Of a stretch of 64,000 nucleotides of DNA, positions 55,211 through 63,666 are shown piece by piece. The DNA is from an uncultured Bacillota bacterium (GTDB lineage: Bacteria; Bacillota; Clostridia; Tissierellales; Tissierellaceae). The DNA is taken from the NCBI GenBank assembly GCA_937951995.1, contig CALGAG010000041.1:1-64000 (forward strand), written 5' to 3'. The notes beneath the pieces are model-generated. The model had not been told where the DNA came from, ran no database searches, and saw only the letters and a list, made by a program, of their open reading frames with translations. Numbering within the stretch: the first letter of the stretch is position 1; every line of letters begins with the position of its first letter. The position numbers and the translations under genes were made by a program.

Positions 55211-55945
55211 ATGTCAGAGACAAATGGAATAGTCATATCAGGAATGAAATATAAGGAGTCCAGCAAGATTCTAACCCTGTACACAAGGGAACTGGGGAAG
55301 ATTTCTGTCATGGCTCAGGGTGCATTAAAACCCAAATCAGGGATTATTGCCTCTACGGAAGTCTTTGCCCTAAGCAATTGGAAGCTAAAAAAGGGTAGGA
55401 GCTTTCATTACATCGAGAGTGTTGACCTTGTGGATTCCTTCTATACCATCCGGGACTCAATGGACAAGATGCTTTTTGGTTTCTATGCCCTGGAACTTCT
55501 TGACAGGTCCACTCCAATGGAGGAGGAGAACAAGGTTCTGTTTGAACTCTTGGAGAAGTTTATCAGGACCATGAGGAAGGAGGAAAGGGTTCTACCTATG
55601 ATGGTTGCCTATGAGCTTAAGTTTGCAAGCTTTATCGGCTACAGACCCCATTTGGGTGGATGTGTTGCATGTGGTGCCAAAGACTCGGACATATGGGACT
55701 TTGACCACACCAAGGGAGGCTTGATATGCTCCAACTGCCGAGGCGGGAAGGGGGACCCCCTGTTGGATGGGGAGGTTAAACAGATGAAGCTCCTCCTGAT
55801 GTCCAAGCTGGAAGATGTGGGAGATCTTCAGATCCCCGACAAGACCCTGTGGAAAATGCATTACAGGATGTCAGACTACCTTTTGTATAATCTTGATATT
55901 AGGGAGATGAAGTCATTGGCCATGATAAAACAAGGCCTAATCTAG
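55211..55945 (+). CDS. recO: DNA repair protein RecO
   Basis: RecO works with RecR and RecF to load RecA on gapped DNA. The 244-residue protein has an N-terminal OB fold (about 1-80, with GIVISGMKYKESSKILTLYTR) and a helical part. A zinc site is formed by CVACGAKD and CSNC near 155-180. ATG 55211 with GAAAGG upstream is preferred over ATG 55154, which lies inside era. It follows era by 11 bases. Confidence 0.94.
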   Translation: MSETNGIVISGMKYKESSKILTLYTRELGKISVMAQGALKPKSGIIASTEVFALSNWKLKKGRSFHYIESVDLVDSFYTIRDSMDKMLFGFYALELLDRSTPMEEENKVLFELLEKFIRTMRKEERVLPMMVAYELKFASFIGYRPHLGGCVACGAKDSDIWDFDHTKGGLICSNCRGGKGDPLLDGEVKQMKLLLMSKLEDVGDLQIPDKTLWKMHYRMSDYLLYNLDIREMKSLAMIKQGLI

Positions 55946-55962
55946 GCTGAGCTACCGGACTC

Positions 55963-55991
55963 TTGACATAATGACGAAATTTTGTTAAATT
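55963..55991 (+). promoter_or_regulatory. Predicted sigma-A promoter of the glyQS T-box operon
   Basis: TTGACA (55963-55968) is followed after 17 bases by TAAATT (55986-55991), with TG one base before it (extended -10). The layout is the same as at the rplU and hrcA promoters. The transcript would begin just upstream of the T-box. Confidence 0.65.
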
Positions 55992-56009
55992 AATAAACGA
56001 AACTGAATT

Positions 56010-56203
56010 CCATACGATGATGAAGAAAATACCTGTAACTGTGTAGCAAAGAGAGTCCGGCAAGGGTGGAAGCGGATGTATACAGTCATTGGGAACGGCG
56101 CTTCTGAGTATTGCAGTTTAAGAGAGTACCTTTCACAGGTATTAAATAGGGTGGAACCGCGGAAGAGACCTTTCGTCCCTATAGGGACGCTGAGGTTTTT
56201 TTG
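56010..56203 (+). promoter_or_regulatory. T-box riboswitch (glycine) controlling glyQS
   Basis: The 5' leader shows the ordered T-box elements. There is an AG box (AGAGAG, 56050-56055), a GNUG-like loop (GGGTGGAAG near 56064) and a probable specifier codon GGC (56097-56099) in GGGAAC-GGC-GCTTCTGAG. The T-box AGGGTGGAACCGCG lies at 56148-56161. The terminator has CGTCCC-TATA-GGGACG (56174-56189), flanked by CCT/AGG pairing, and then seven T. GGC codes for glycine, matching the glycyl-tRNA synthetase genes downstream. Uncharged tRNA-Gly would favour the antiterminator. The 5' boundary is estimated. Confidence 0.9.
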
Positions 56204-56228
56204 TATCCAAAAATAAAGGGGGGTTATT

Positions 56229-57116
56229 ATGTATTTTCAGGATTTGATGCTGAAATTACTGAATTACTGGGGTGAAAAAGATTGTATAATAATGGAGCCA
56301 TATGACATCGAAAAGGGTGCTGGAACAATGAGTCCACACACCTTCTTAAGGGCATTGGGGCCAGAGCCATGGCAGGTGGTTTATGTGGAGCCATCAAGAA
56401 GACCTGCAGATGCACGCTACGGCGAGAATCCAAATAGGGTTTACCAGCATCATCAACTTCAGGTTATTCTAAAGCCTTCACCTGAAGATATTCAGGACCT
56501 GTATCTGGACAGCTTGAAAGCAATAGGCATTGACCCGATTAAGCATGACATAAGATTTGTAGAGGACAACTGGGAAGCTCCAACTCTTGGTGCATGGGGA
56601 CTTGGTTGGGAAGTATGGTTGGATGGAATGGAAATAACACAATTTACATACTTTCAACAGGTAGGAGGAATAAATTGTGATTTGGAGTCTGGAGAGCTGA
56701 CCTACGGACTTGAGAGGATAGCAATGTATCTTCAGGATGTTGACAATGTCTTTGACATTCAGTGGAACAAGAACTTCACTTATGGAGACATATTTAGAAA
56801 GGCTGAATACGAGCACTCTGTATACAGCTTTGAAAAGGCAGACATTCCAGTGCTTAAGGAACTCTTCAACACATATGAGAACGAAGCCAACAAGGTGATT
56901 GCAGAAGAACTGGTCATACCTTCATATGATTATGTACTGAAATGCTCCCATACATTCAATGTGCTGGATGCAAGAGGGGCCATCTCTGTTTCCGAGAGAA
57001 CAAACTATATTGGCAGGGTCAGAAACCTGGCAAGAAGTGTGGCATCTCTTTATCTGGAGCAGAGGAAACAGATGAATTATCCCTTATTGAAAAAAGGTGG
57101 TGGAGACAATGAGTAG
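56229..57116 (+). CDS. glyQ: Glycine-tRNA ligase alpha subunit
   Basis: This is the alpha chain of the tetrameric bacterial glycyl-tRNA synthetase, which holds the class II catalytic core. The 295-residue protein has the typical start [14 protein letters not shown], the [19 protein letters not shown] segment, and the class II motifs around [17 protein letters not shown] and [20 protein letters not shown] lies seven bases before the ATG. It is under the glycine T-box and overlaps glyS by eight bases. Confidence 0.98.
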   Translation: MYFQDLMLKLLNYWGEKDCIIMEPYDIEKGAGTMSPHTFLRALGPEPWQVVYVEPSRRPADARYGENPNRVYQHHQLQVILKPSPEDIQDLYLDSLKAIGIDPIKHDIRFVEDNWEAPTLGAWGLGWEVWLDGMEITQFTYFQQVGGINCDLESGELTYGLERIAMYLQDVDNVFDIQWNKNFTYGDIFRKAEYEHSVYSFEKADIPVLKELFNTYENEANKVIAEELVIPSYDYVLKCSHTFNVLDARGAISVSERTNYIGRVRNLARSVASLYLEQRKQMNYPLLKKGGGDNE

Positions 57117-59187
57117 AGAATTCCTGCTTGAAATTGGAGTTGAAGAACTACCGGCAAGGTATATAAAAGATGCAGTGGAACAGTTAAAGGGTAACATGGA
57201 GAAACTGTTAAAGGAAGAGAGACTAGGTTATGAGACCTTCCATACCTATTCAACACCCCGTAGACTTACAATAATTGTGAAAGGACTTGGGGATGAAGGG
57301 GAAAGTCAAGAGGACCTTGTCAAGGGACCAGCCGCAAGAATAGCTTTTGATCAGGATGGCAAGCCAACAAAGGCATTGCAGGGCTTTATGCGCGGCCAGG
57401 GAGTTACAGAGGAAAACATCAAAACCATGGACTACAATGGTGATGAATATATATACGCAGCAGTAAGCAAAAGTGGAAAACCCCTTCAAAAAGTTCTTGA
57501 AGAAGGTCTTGAAGAGGTGATAAAGGGTATAACCTTCCCTAAATCCATGAGATGGGGAGGCAAGAACCTAAGGTTTGCAAGACCCATAAGGTGGCTGGTT
57601 GCAATTTTGGATAATGATATCCTGCCCTTTGAGCTGGAGGGAATAAAGGCAGGGAACATAACGAGGGGACATCGGTTCCTGGGTAGTCAGAATATCCGGA
57701 TTGAAGGTATAGACAGCTATGAAAAGCAGCTTAGGGACAACTTTGTAATAGTTGACCAGGAGGAAAGAAAGGACATAATAAGACTCAAGGCTGAGAAGCT
57801 TGCAAAGGAAAAGGGTGGATCCATCCAGAAGGATGAGAACCTTCTGGATGAGGTAACCAACCTTGTGGAATTCCCGACCCCAATAATTGGAAGGATAAAG
57901 GAAGAGTACCTGGGACTTCCTTTCGATGTAATAACCACCCCCATGAAGGAGCATTTGAGATACTTTCCTGTCCTTGATGACAAGGGAAGGCTTCTTCCAT
58001 ACTTTGTAACTGTTAGAAACGGTGACTCACAATACGAGGAAACAGTTGTAAAGGGAAATGAAAAGGTTCTTGGGGCAAGGCTTGAGGATGCCAAGTTCTT
58101 CTATAAGGACGATGTCAGCATTCCTCTGGAGGGATATGTTGAGAAGCTCAAGACATTGACCTTCCAGGAAAAGCTTGGAACAGTACATGATAAAACCAAC
58201 AGGGTGATGAAGCTAACCGAAAAGATCGGCAACTATCTTGAAGTGGGAGATGAGACAGAGAAGAACCTGCAAAGGGCAAGCTTCCTGGCAAAGGCAGACC
58301 TGGTTACAAAGATGGTAACTGAATTTACGGAACTCCAGGGAAAGATCGGAATGGAATACGCTCAGGAATCAGGAGAGAATGAAATTGTAAGCCTGGCAAT
58401 CCACGAGCAATACATGCCAAGATTTTCTGGCGATGAGCTTCCAACAACCACTGCCGGTGCAATTTTATCAATCGCAGACAAGCTTGATTCAATTTGTGGA
58501 CTCTTTGCAATTGGAATCAAGCCCACCGGGTCCCAGGACCCCTTTGCCCTAAGAAGGGCTGCGATAGGTATAATAAACATCATCATGGACAAGAAGCTTA
58601 ACATTTCCCTTCTGGAGCTGGTTGACTTTTCCCTGTACATCTATGTTGAGGAGAATGGTCTTGCCTGTGACTACAACAAGGTAAGGTCTGAAATCAAGGA
58701 ATTCTTCATGGGTAGGGTAAGAAACCTCTTCCTGGATTTTGGGATGGCATACGATGTCATAGATTCTGTAATCAACTCAGGTAGTGACAATATTTTTGAC
58801 ATGAGGATAAGAGTTGAGAAGTTGTCCAGATGGTTTGAAAATGAAGATGTGGGAGAGATACTGGTTGCCTTCAATAGGCTTAGTTCCATGGCAACAAAGA
58901 CCGAATCCACCGAAGTGAAAAGAGACCTCCTGACTCCAGATGAGATAGGGCTCTATGACGACTACAACAACATAGAGGAAAAGGTTGAATCTCACATTAA
59001 CAAGAAGGAATATGACAAGGCAATGATACTGCTTGGCACCCTGAAGGACTCCATAAACGATTATTTTGACAAGGTCATGGTAATGGTTGAAGACAAGGAG
59101 CTTAAGGAGAACAGACTGGCCATGCTTAGACGAATATACTCAAAAATGATGAAGGTCTGTGATCTGACATACATTGTTGCCAGATAG
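57109..59187 (+). CDS. glyS: Glycine-tRNA ligase beta subunit
   Basis: The beta chain recognises tRNA-Gly and has an HD-like middle domain and an anticodon-binding C-terminus. The 692-residue protein begins [19 protein letters not shown], and has [11 protein letters not shown] near 155, [14 protein letters not shown] near 470 and a C-terminal DALR-like region. ATG 57109 follows GGTGG and is preferred over ATG 57097. Both are inside the end of glyQ, so translation is coupled. Confidence 0.97.
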   Translation: MSREFLLEIGVEELPARYIKDAVEQLKGNMEKLLKEERLGYETFHTYSTPRRLTIIVKGLGDEGESQEDLVKGPAARIAFDQDGKPTKALQGFMRGQGVTEENIKTMDYNGDEYIYAAVSKSGKPLQKVLEEGLEEVIKGITFPKSMRWGGKNLRFARPIRWLVAILDNDILPFELEGIKAGNITRGHRFLGSQNIRIEGIDSYEKQLRDNFVIVDQEERKDIIRLKAEKLAKEKGGSIQKDENLLDEVTNLVEFPTPIIGRIKEEYLGLPFDVITTPMKEHLRYFPVLDDKGRLLPYFVTVRNGDSQYEETVVKGNEKVLGARLEDAKFFYKDDVSIPLEGYVEKLKTLTFQEKLGTVHDKTNRVMKLTEKIGNYLEVGDETEKNLQRASFLAKADLVTKMVTEFTELQGKIGMEYAQESGENEIVSLAIHEQYMPRFSGDELPTTTAGAILSIADKLDSICGLFAIGIKPTGSQDPFALRRAAIGIINIIMDKKLNISLLELVDFSLYIYVEENGLACDYNKVRSEIKEFFMGRVRNLFLDFGMAYDVIDSVINSGSDNIFDMRIRVEKLSRWFENEDVGEILVAFNRLSSMATKTESTEVKRDLLTPDEIGLYDDYNNIEEKVESHINKKEYDKAMILLGTLKDSINDYFDKVMVMVEDKELKENRLAMLRRIYSKMMKVCDLTYIVAR

Positions 59188-59195
59188 GTGGTGGT

Positions 59196-59828
59196 ATTAT
59201 CCAACTTTCAAACAGGCAGAATAAAATAATTGATATAGTCAATGAAAACCAACCAATAACAAGCACAGCCATTGCAAAAAAACTGGGTCTGACCAGGGCG
59301 ACCATCAGGCCTGACCTGTCAATCCTTACAATGACAGGGATACTGGATGCAAGGCCAAAGGTGGGATATATCTACCTGGGCAGACCGGACAGGGATCTTG
59401 TTGCTGACAGGATTTCCTCCATAAGGGTTAGGGATATCATGTCCCTGCCTGTTGTGATCGAAGAGACCAGAACGGTCTATGATGCAGTGGTCTATATGTT
59501 CACGGAGGATGTGGGATCCATCTATATCACCCACAGCGGATACCTGTCAGGTGTTATTTCAAGAAAGGACCTTCTTAGAAGCGCTGTTGGGGGAATGGAC
59601 CTGAACAAGACCCCAGTGGGCATGATTATGACCAGGATGCCTAAACTGGTTGTCATAAGGGAGACTGATACAATCCTAAAGGCTGCCATCAAGTTGATTG
59701 AACACGAAATAGACAGTTTGCCTGTGGTCGATTCAACTGGTGAAGAGGATAAGGACCTGAAAGTCATTGGAAGAATAACCAAGACAAACATAACGAGAAT
59801 GTTTGTTGAATTGGGAACAAATATCTAG
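59196..59828 (+). CDS. CcpN-like helix-turn-helix/CBS transcriptional regulator with non-canonical start
   Basis: The frame is open from the glyS stop to 59828. It encodes about 210 residues with an N-terminal helix-turn-helix (TSTAIAKKLGLTRATIRPDL, then LTMTGILDARPKVGY) and two CBS domains (about 80-135 and 145-210). This is the layout of Bacillus CcpN (YqzB), a repressor of gluconeogenic genes that senses the nucleotide or glycolytic state. No ATG, GTG or TTG precedes the helix-turn-helix in this frame. The family N-terminus aligns best with a start at ATT 59196 or ATC 59199, just after AGGTGGTGG. The first ATG (59331) would remove most of the DNA-binding domain. The gene is followed by ppsR, as in Bacillus. 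Confidence 0.82.
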   Translation: MIQLSNRQNKIIDIVNENQPITSTAIAKKLGLTRATIRPDLSILTMTGILDARPKVGYIYLGRPDRDLVADRISSIRVRDIMSLPVVIEETRTVYDAVVYMFTEDVGSIYITHSGYLSGVISRKDLLRSAVGGMDLNKTPVGMIMTRMPKLVVIRETDTILKAAIKLIEHEIDSLPVVDSTGEEDKDLKVIGRITKTNITRMFVELGTNI

Positions 59829-59840
59829 GAGGGGGTCAAT

Positions 59841-60665
59841 ATGAGTAATAGACTAACAGTCTACGTACTATCAGATTCCATTGGTGAAACTGGTGAGCTG
59901 ATAGCAAGAGCAGCTGCAAAGCAGTTTATAACGGAAAATTATGAAATAAAGAAATACCCCTTCATGGATGACAGGGATGAGATAAGAAACATTTTCAAGG
60001 AAGCGGTCCCAGGAGAAAGCCTATTCATCTATACAACTGTTCTAAAGGATTTAAAAGACCTGATTGACAGTCTTGGAGAAGAAAAGGACATACCCACAAT
60101 AGATGTAATGTCACCGCCAATACTGGCCATTGAGAAGCTATTAGGCTATGCCCCAAAACGTGAAGCAGGCCTCATCAGGAGGATTGACGAGAACTACTTC
60201 AAGAAGGTAGAGGCCGTTGAGTTCGCTGTCAAGTATGACGACGGGAAGGATCCTAGAGGCATTGAAAAGGCGGACATTTGCCTGGTGGGAATCTCCAGGA
60301 CATCAAAGACTCCCCTAAGCATGTACCTGGCACACAAAAATTTCAAGGTTGTAAACGTGCCACTGGTTCCGGAGGTCAACATCCCCCAGGAACTGTTTAA
60401 AAAGGACAGGAGAAGGATTATCGGCTTGGTGGCCGATCCCAAGAAGCTTATAGAAATAAGGTCTGAAAGGCTTAAGGCTTTGGGTCTTAAGAATTCTGCA
60501 AATTATGCCAGTGTAGAAAGAATCCAAAGTGAGCTTGAGTATTCAATGGATATCATGATGGATTTAGGCTGTGAGATTATTGATGTTACTGCAAGGGCAA
60601 TAGAGGAAACGGCATCCATAATAATTGAGCACATGACAAACGAGTTTGGAGATAAAATGTTTTAA
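59841..60665 (+). CDS. Pyruvate, phosphate dikinase regulatory protein (PpsR/YqfL family)
   Basis: This is a bifunctional kinase/phosphorylase that switches PPDK or PEP synthase off (ADP-dependent) and on (Pi-dependent). The 274-residue protein has the family N-terminus VYVLSDSIGETGELIARAA, the P-loop-like GISRTSKTPLS near 154 and the C-terminal IEETASIIIE. No ppdK gene lies beside it. In Bacillus the homologue YqfL sits next to ccpN and modulates it, so this protein may act on PPDK elsewhere, on the CcpN-like neighbour, or on both. AGGAGGG precedes the ATG. Confidence 0.93.
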   Translation: MSNRLTVYVLSDSIGETGELIARAAAKQFITENYEIKKYPFMDDRDEIRNIFKEAVPGESLFIYTTVLKDLKDLIDSLGEEKDIPTIDVMSPPILAIEKLLGYAPKREAGLIRRIDENYFKKVEAVEFAVKYDDGKDPRGIEKADICLVGISRTSKTPLSMYLAHKNFKVVNVPLVPEVNIPQELFKKDRRRIIGLVADPKKLIEIRSERLKALGLKNSANYASVERIQSELEYSMDIMMDLGCEIIDVTARAIEETASIIIEHMTNEFGDKMF

Positions 60666-60692
60666 ATCCAAATCCTGTAACAATGTTCAAAT

Positions 60693-60722
60693 GAAGCGTT
60701 CCAAGGGGCGCTTCTATTTTTT
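60693..60722 (+). terminator. Terminator after ppsR
   Basis: GAAGCG and CGCTTC form the stem base, extended by TTC/GGG pairing (two G-U) around a CAAG loop, followed by TATTTTTTG. Confidence 0.8.
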
Positions 60723-60812
60723 GTTTGTGAAAGATATTGAGCTTTTTTTCTAAAAAAGAAGGATTTTCATGACCTTTGTTGAATATATATATATGGGAAA
60801 CGGAGGTGGAGA

Positions 60813-61829
60813 ATGAATATTCGTGAACAGTTTGAACAAAGAGAGGGTCAGACACTTTCATCTCGAGCATGCCTAAGTATTAACACCAAAGGTCGAAAGG
60901 TTCCAGAGGAGAAATGTCAAATCAGGACTGAGTTCCAAAGGGACAGGGACAGGGTGATCCATTCCAAGGCCTTCAGACGGCTGAAGCATAAGACCCAGGT
61001 CTTTATCGCTCCTGAAGGGGACCATTTCAGAACAAGGCTAACCCATACCTTGGAGGTGGCCCAGCTTGCAAGGACCATGGCAAGAGCCCTGAGACTCAAC
61101 GAAGACCTGGTGGAAGCAATTTCCCTGGCACATGATTTGGGTCATACGCCATTTGGCCATACTGGCGAGAAGGTTTTAGACAGGGTGAATCCAAGGGGAT
61201 TCAAGCACAACCTGCAAAGTGCAAGAGTTGTGGAACTCCTGGAGGGGTCTGAGAAAAGACAGGGCTTGAATTTGACATACGAGGTACTGGAGGGTATAAT
61301 TAATCATTCTGGGGATAATGTGTCCAAAACCCTGGAAGGACAGATCATAAAGTTTGCAGATAGGATAGCATACATTAATCACGATATAGATGATGCAATG
61401 AGGGCAGGGGTAATAAGTGAAAAAGACCTACCTGCTGATTGCATTCAGGTACTGGGGAAAACCCATGGAGACAGGATCAATACAATGATAGTGGACCTGA
61501 TTGAAAACAATCAGGAAAGTGACAGGTTGACCATGAGCGATTTGATTGGTGAAAAGACCAACAAATTGCGGCAGTTCATGTTTGACAATGTTTATCTCAA
61601 TAAGGAAGCAAAAAAAGAGGATGACAAGGCTGAATACATCATTGAGGTCCTGTATAATTACTACAGAAAGAATTTCCACAGACTTCCATCGGAACATTTG
61701 GGTATATATAAGAGTGTAGAGGTGGAGAAGGAGGATATTATCTGTGACTACATTGCAGGGATGACCGACAGGTATATAGTCAATCTCTACATGGACCTTT
61801 TTGTGCCAAAGCCATGGGGAAAGTACTAG
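60813..61829 (+). CDS. dgt: Deoxyguanosinetriphosphate triphosphohydrolase-like protein
   Basis: Dgt-like HD enzymes split dNTPs into deoxynucleoside and triphosphate. The 338-residue protein has RRLKHKTQVF, the metal-binding HTLEVAQLARTMARAL and SLAHDLGHTPFGHTGE (the HD pair), and a later HDIDDA motif. The length matches the short dGTPase-like group. GGAGGTGG lies upstream of the ATG. It sits between ppsR and dnaG, a common clostridial placement. Confidence 0.94.
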   Translation: MNIREQFEQREGQTLSSRACLSINTKGRKVPEEKCQIRTEFQRDRDRVIHSKAFRRLKHKTQVFIAPEGDHFRTRLTHTLEVAQLARTMARALRLNEDLVEAISLAHDLGHTPFGHTGEKVLDRVNPRGFKHNLQSARVVELLEGSEKRQGLNLTYEVLEGIINHSGDNVSKTLEGQIIKFADRIAYINHDIDDAMRAGVISEKDLPADCIQVLGKTHGDRINTMIVDLIENNQESDRLTMSDLIGEKTNKLRQFMFDNVYLNKEAKKEDDKAEYIIEVLYNYYRKNFHRLPSEHLGIYKSVEVEKEDIICDYIAGMTDRYIVNLYMDLFVPKPWGKY

Positions 61830-61872
61830 GAAGCTTTTATTGGAATTATTAAAATAGACAAGTGGTGAGAGA

Positions 61873-63666
61873 ATGTCTTATGCAAATGAAGATGTCCTTG
61901 AAAAGGTCAAGGACCAGATGGACATAGTCCAGTTGGTTGGAGAATATGTTCATCTTAAAAAATCGGGCTCAAATCACATTGGTTTGTGTCCCTTTCACAA
62001 TGAAAAGACTCCTTCCTTCACTGTTTCAGAGTCAAAGCAGATTTTCCACTGTTTTGGGTGTGGAGAAGGTGGAGATGGAATATCCTTTGTAATGAAGAAG
62101 GAAAATCTTGATTTTGTGGACGCATTGAAATTTTTAGCTGACAAGTATGGGATCCCCTGGGATGAAAATCCTGACAGGGACGACAGCCGGGAAAAGAGCA
62201 ATCTCTATAATATCAACAAGGAGGCTGCAAGGTATTTTTACAATAACCTTCTTAACAACAAGAAGCCACGTGAGTATCTTGCAAAGAGAGGGATCACCGG
62301 AGAAATTGCAAGAAAGTTTGGACTTGGCTATGCCACTGACAAATGGGATGGCCTGATAAAGCATCTACTGGAAAAGGGCTTCACAGAAGATGAAATGGTA
62401 AAGGCTGGACTTGCAGGAATCAGGAAGGATGGATCAGGGTATTTTGATAAGTTCAGGAACAGGGTAATTTTCCCAATCATTGATACCAGAAGCCGTGTCA
62501 TCGGTTTTGGAGGAAGGGTTCTGGACCATAATTTACCCAAATACCTGAATTCACCTGACACAATGGTGTTTAACAAGGGATATCACCTTTATGGATTGAA
62601 CCTGCTTGCAGGAAACACAGATAGGAGGAGAATCCTTCTGGTGGAAGGGTATATGGATGTCATATCCCTATATGCAGGTGGTGTAAACTATGCAGTTGCC
62701 AGTTTGGGAACAGCATTGACAAGCAACCAGGGGAAACTTCTTAAACGATATGGCGACGAGGTATTGATTTGCTACGACAGGGATAGGGCTGGGATAAAAG
62801 CCACCCTCAGGGCAATAGATGTATTGAGGGAGCTTGAGGTGGATCCAAAGGTTGTAGTTTTGCCAGAGGGCATGGACCCAGATGACTTCATAAGGGAAAA
62901 TGGACAATCAGGCTTTCAAAAAAAGGTAAATACTGCGTTAACTTATGTTGATTTCAAGGTATATATATTGAAAGACCAATATGACATTGAGGAATCCAAA
63001 GGAAAGATCGACTTTACAAAAGAAGTTGCAAGGATAATCAGGGATATGAAATCTCCAGTGGAACAGGATGTTTATATTGAAAAAATAGCCTCCCAGACTG
63101 GAGTATCCAGGGAAGCCATAGAACACGAGGTTCGGGGTGGACAAAAGACACAGAAAAGATTCAAGGAGAGGATCAGATTCGAACCAACAATCACAAAGCT
63201 GCCACCTGCCCATTTGAAGGCAGAGATGGACCTGATAGGCTTTATTCTAATGGACAGGGAGTATTTTGAAAGAATATCCAGTAGGATTCACTACGAGGAT
63301 TTCCAGGACATGGACTGTAGATTCTGTTACAGGATCATAAGTGACTCATATGAAAAATCAGATTCAATAGACAAGGAAGCACTAAGGGAAGAACTATCCC
63401 AGGATCAGGAAAGTGGAGAAAAATTCAACGGTATTTTGAATCATCAACCTAGATTCCAGGCATCCAACTGGGAGAGGGTGATCGAGGACCTTATTAGGAC
63501 AATTAGACACAACAAGCTAATCAGTGAGAAGAGTTTAATTCTTGAGGAAATGGGGAAGCTTGAAAAAAGTGGAGAAGACCAGGAAAGATTTCTTGAATTG
63601 CTTGGCAATATAGATGAACTGAACAGGAAAATTAATTCATTAGTAAGTAGGGAGGAAATAAATTGA
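61873..63666 (+). CDS. dnaG: DNA primase
   Basis: DnaG makes RNA primers at the replication fork. The 597-residue protein has an N-terminal CHC2 zinc finger (GLCPFHNEKTPSF and FHCFGCGEGGD, about residues 37-67), a catalytic TOPRIM core (LVEGYMDVISLY near 258 and CYDRDRAG near 300) and a C-terminal helicase-binding region. The start ATG follows GGTGAGAG. Its stop overlaps the start of the sigma factor gene, the classical dnaG-rpoD macromolecular synthesis operon. Confidence 0.97.
   Translation: MSYANEDVLEKVKDQMDIVQLVGEYVHLKKSGSNHIGLCPFHNEKTPSFTVSESKQIFHCFGCGEGGDGISFVMKKENLDFVDALKFLADKYGIPWDENPDRDDSREKSNLYNINKEAARYFYNNLLNNKKPREYLAKRGITGEIARKFGLGYATDKWDGLIKHLLEKGFTEDEMVKAGLAGIRKDGSGYFDKFRNRVIFPIIDTRSRVIGFGGRVLDHNLPKYLNSPDTMVFNKGYHLYGLNLLAGNTDRRRILLVEGYMDVISLYAGGVNYAVASLGTALTSNQGKLLKRYGDEVLICYDRDRAGIKATLRAIDVLRELEVDPKVVVLPEGMDPDDFIRENGQSGFQKKVNTALTYVDFKVYILKDQYDIEESKGKIDFTKEVARIIRDMKSPVEQDVYIEKIASQTGVSREAIEHEVRGGQKTQKRFKERIRFEPTITKLPPAHLKAEMDLIGFILMDREYFERISSRIHYEDFQDMDCRFCYRIISDSYEKSDSIDKEALREELSQDQESGEKFNGILNHQPRFQASNWERVIEDLIRTIRHNKLISEKSLILEEMGKLEKSGEDQERFLELLGNIDELNRKINSLVSREEIN

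Noticed and set aside
55955..56060. Perfect 9-bp inverted repeat CCGGACTCT / AGAGTCCGG spanning the glyQS leader
   Set aside because: The left arm overlaps the -35 box, so it would not be in the T-box transcript. It could pair only in read-through RNA from recO. I treat it as chance or a minor feature.
59331..59828. ATG-started short version of the CBS regulator
   Set aside because: It would delete most of the helix-turn-helix that is clearly encoded upstream in the same frame.
60785..60795. ATATATATATA repeat before dgt
   Set aside because: It is a short AT run within a promoter-like region; no clear hexamer pair was found and no repeat expansion is evident.
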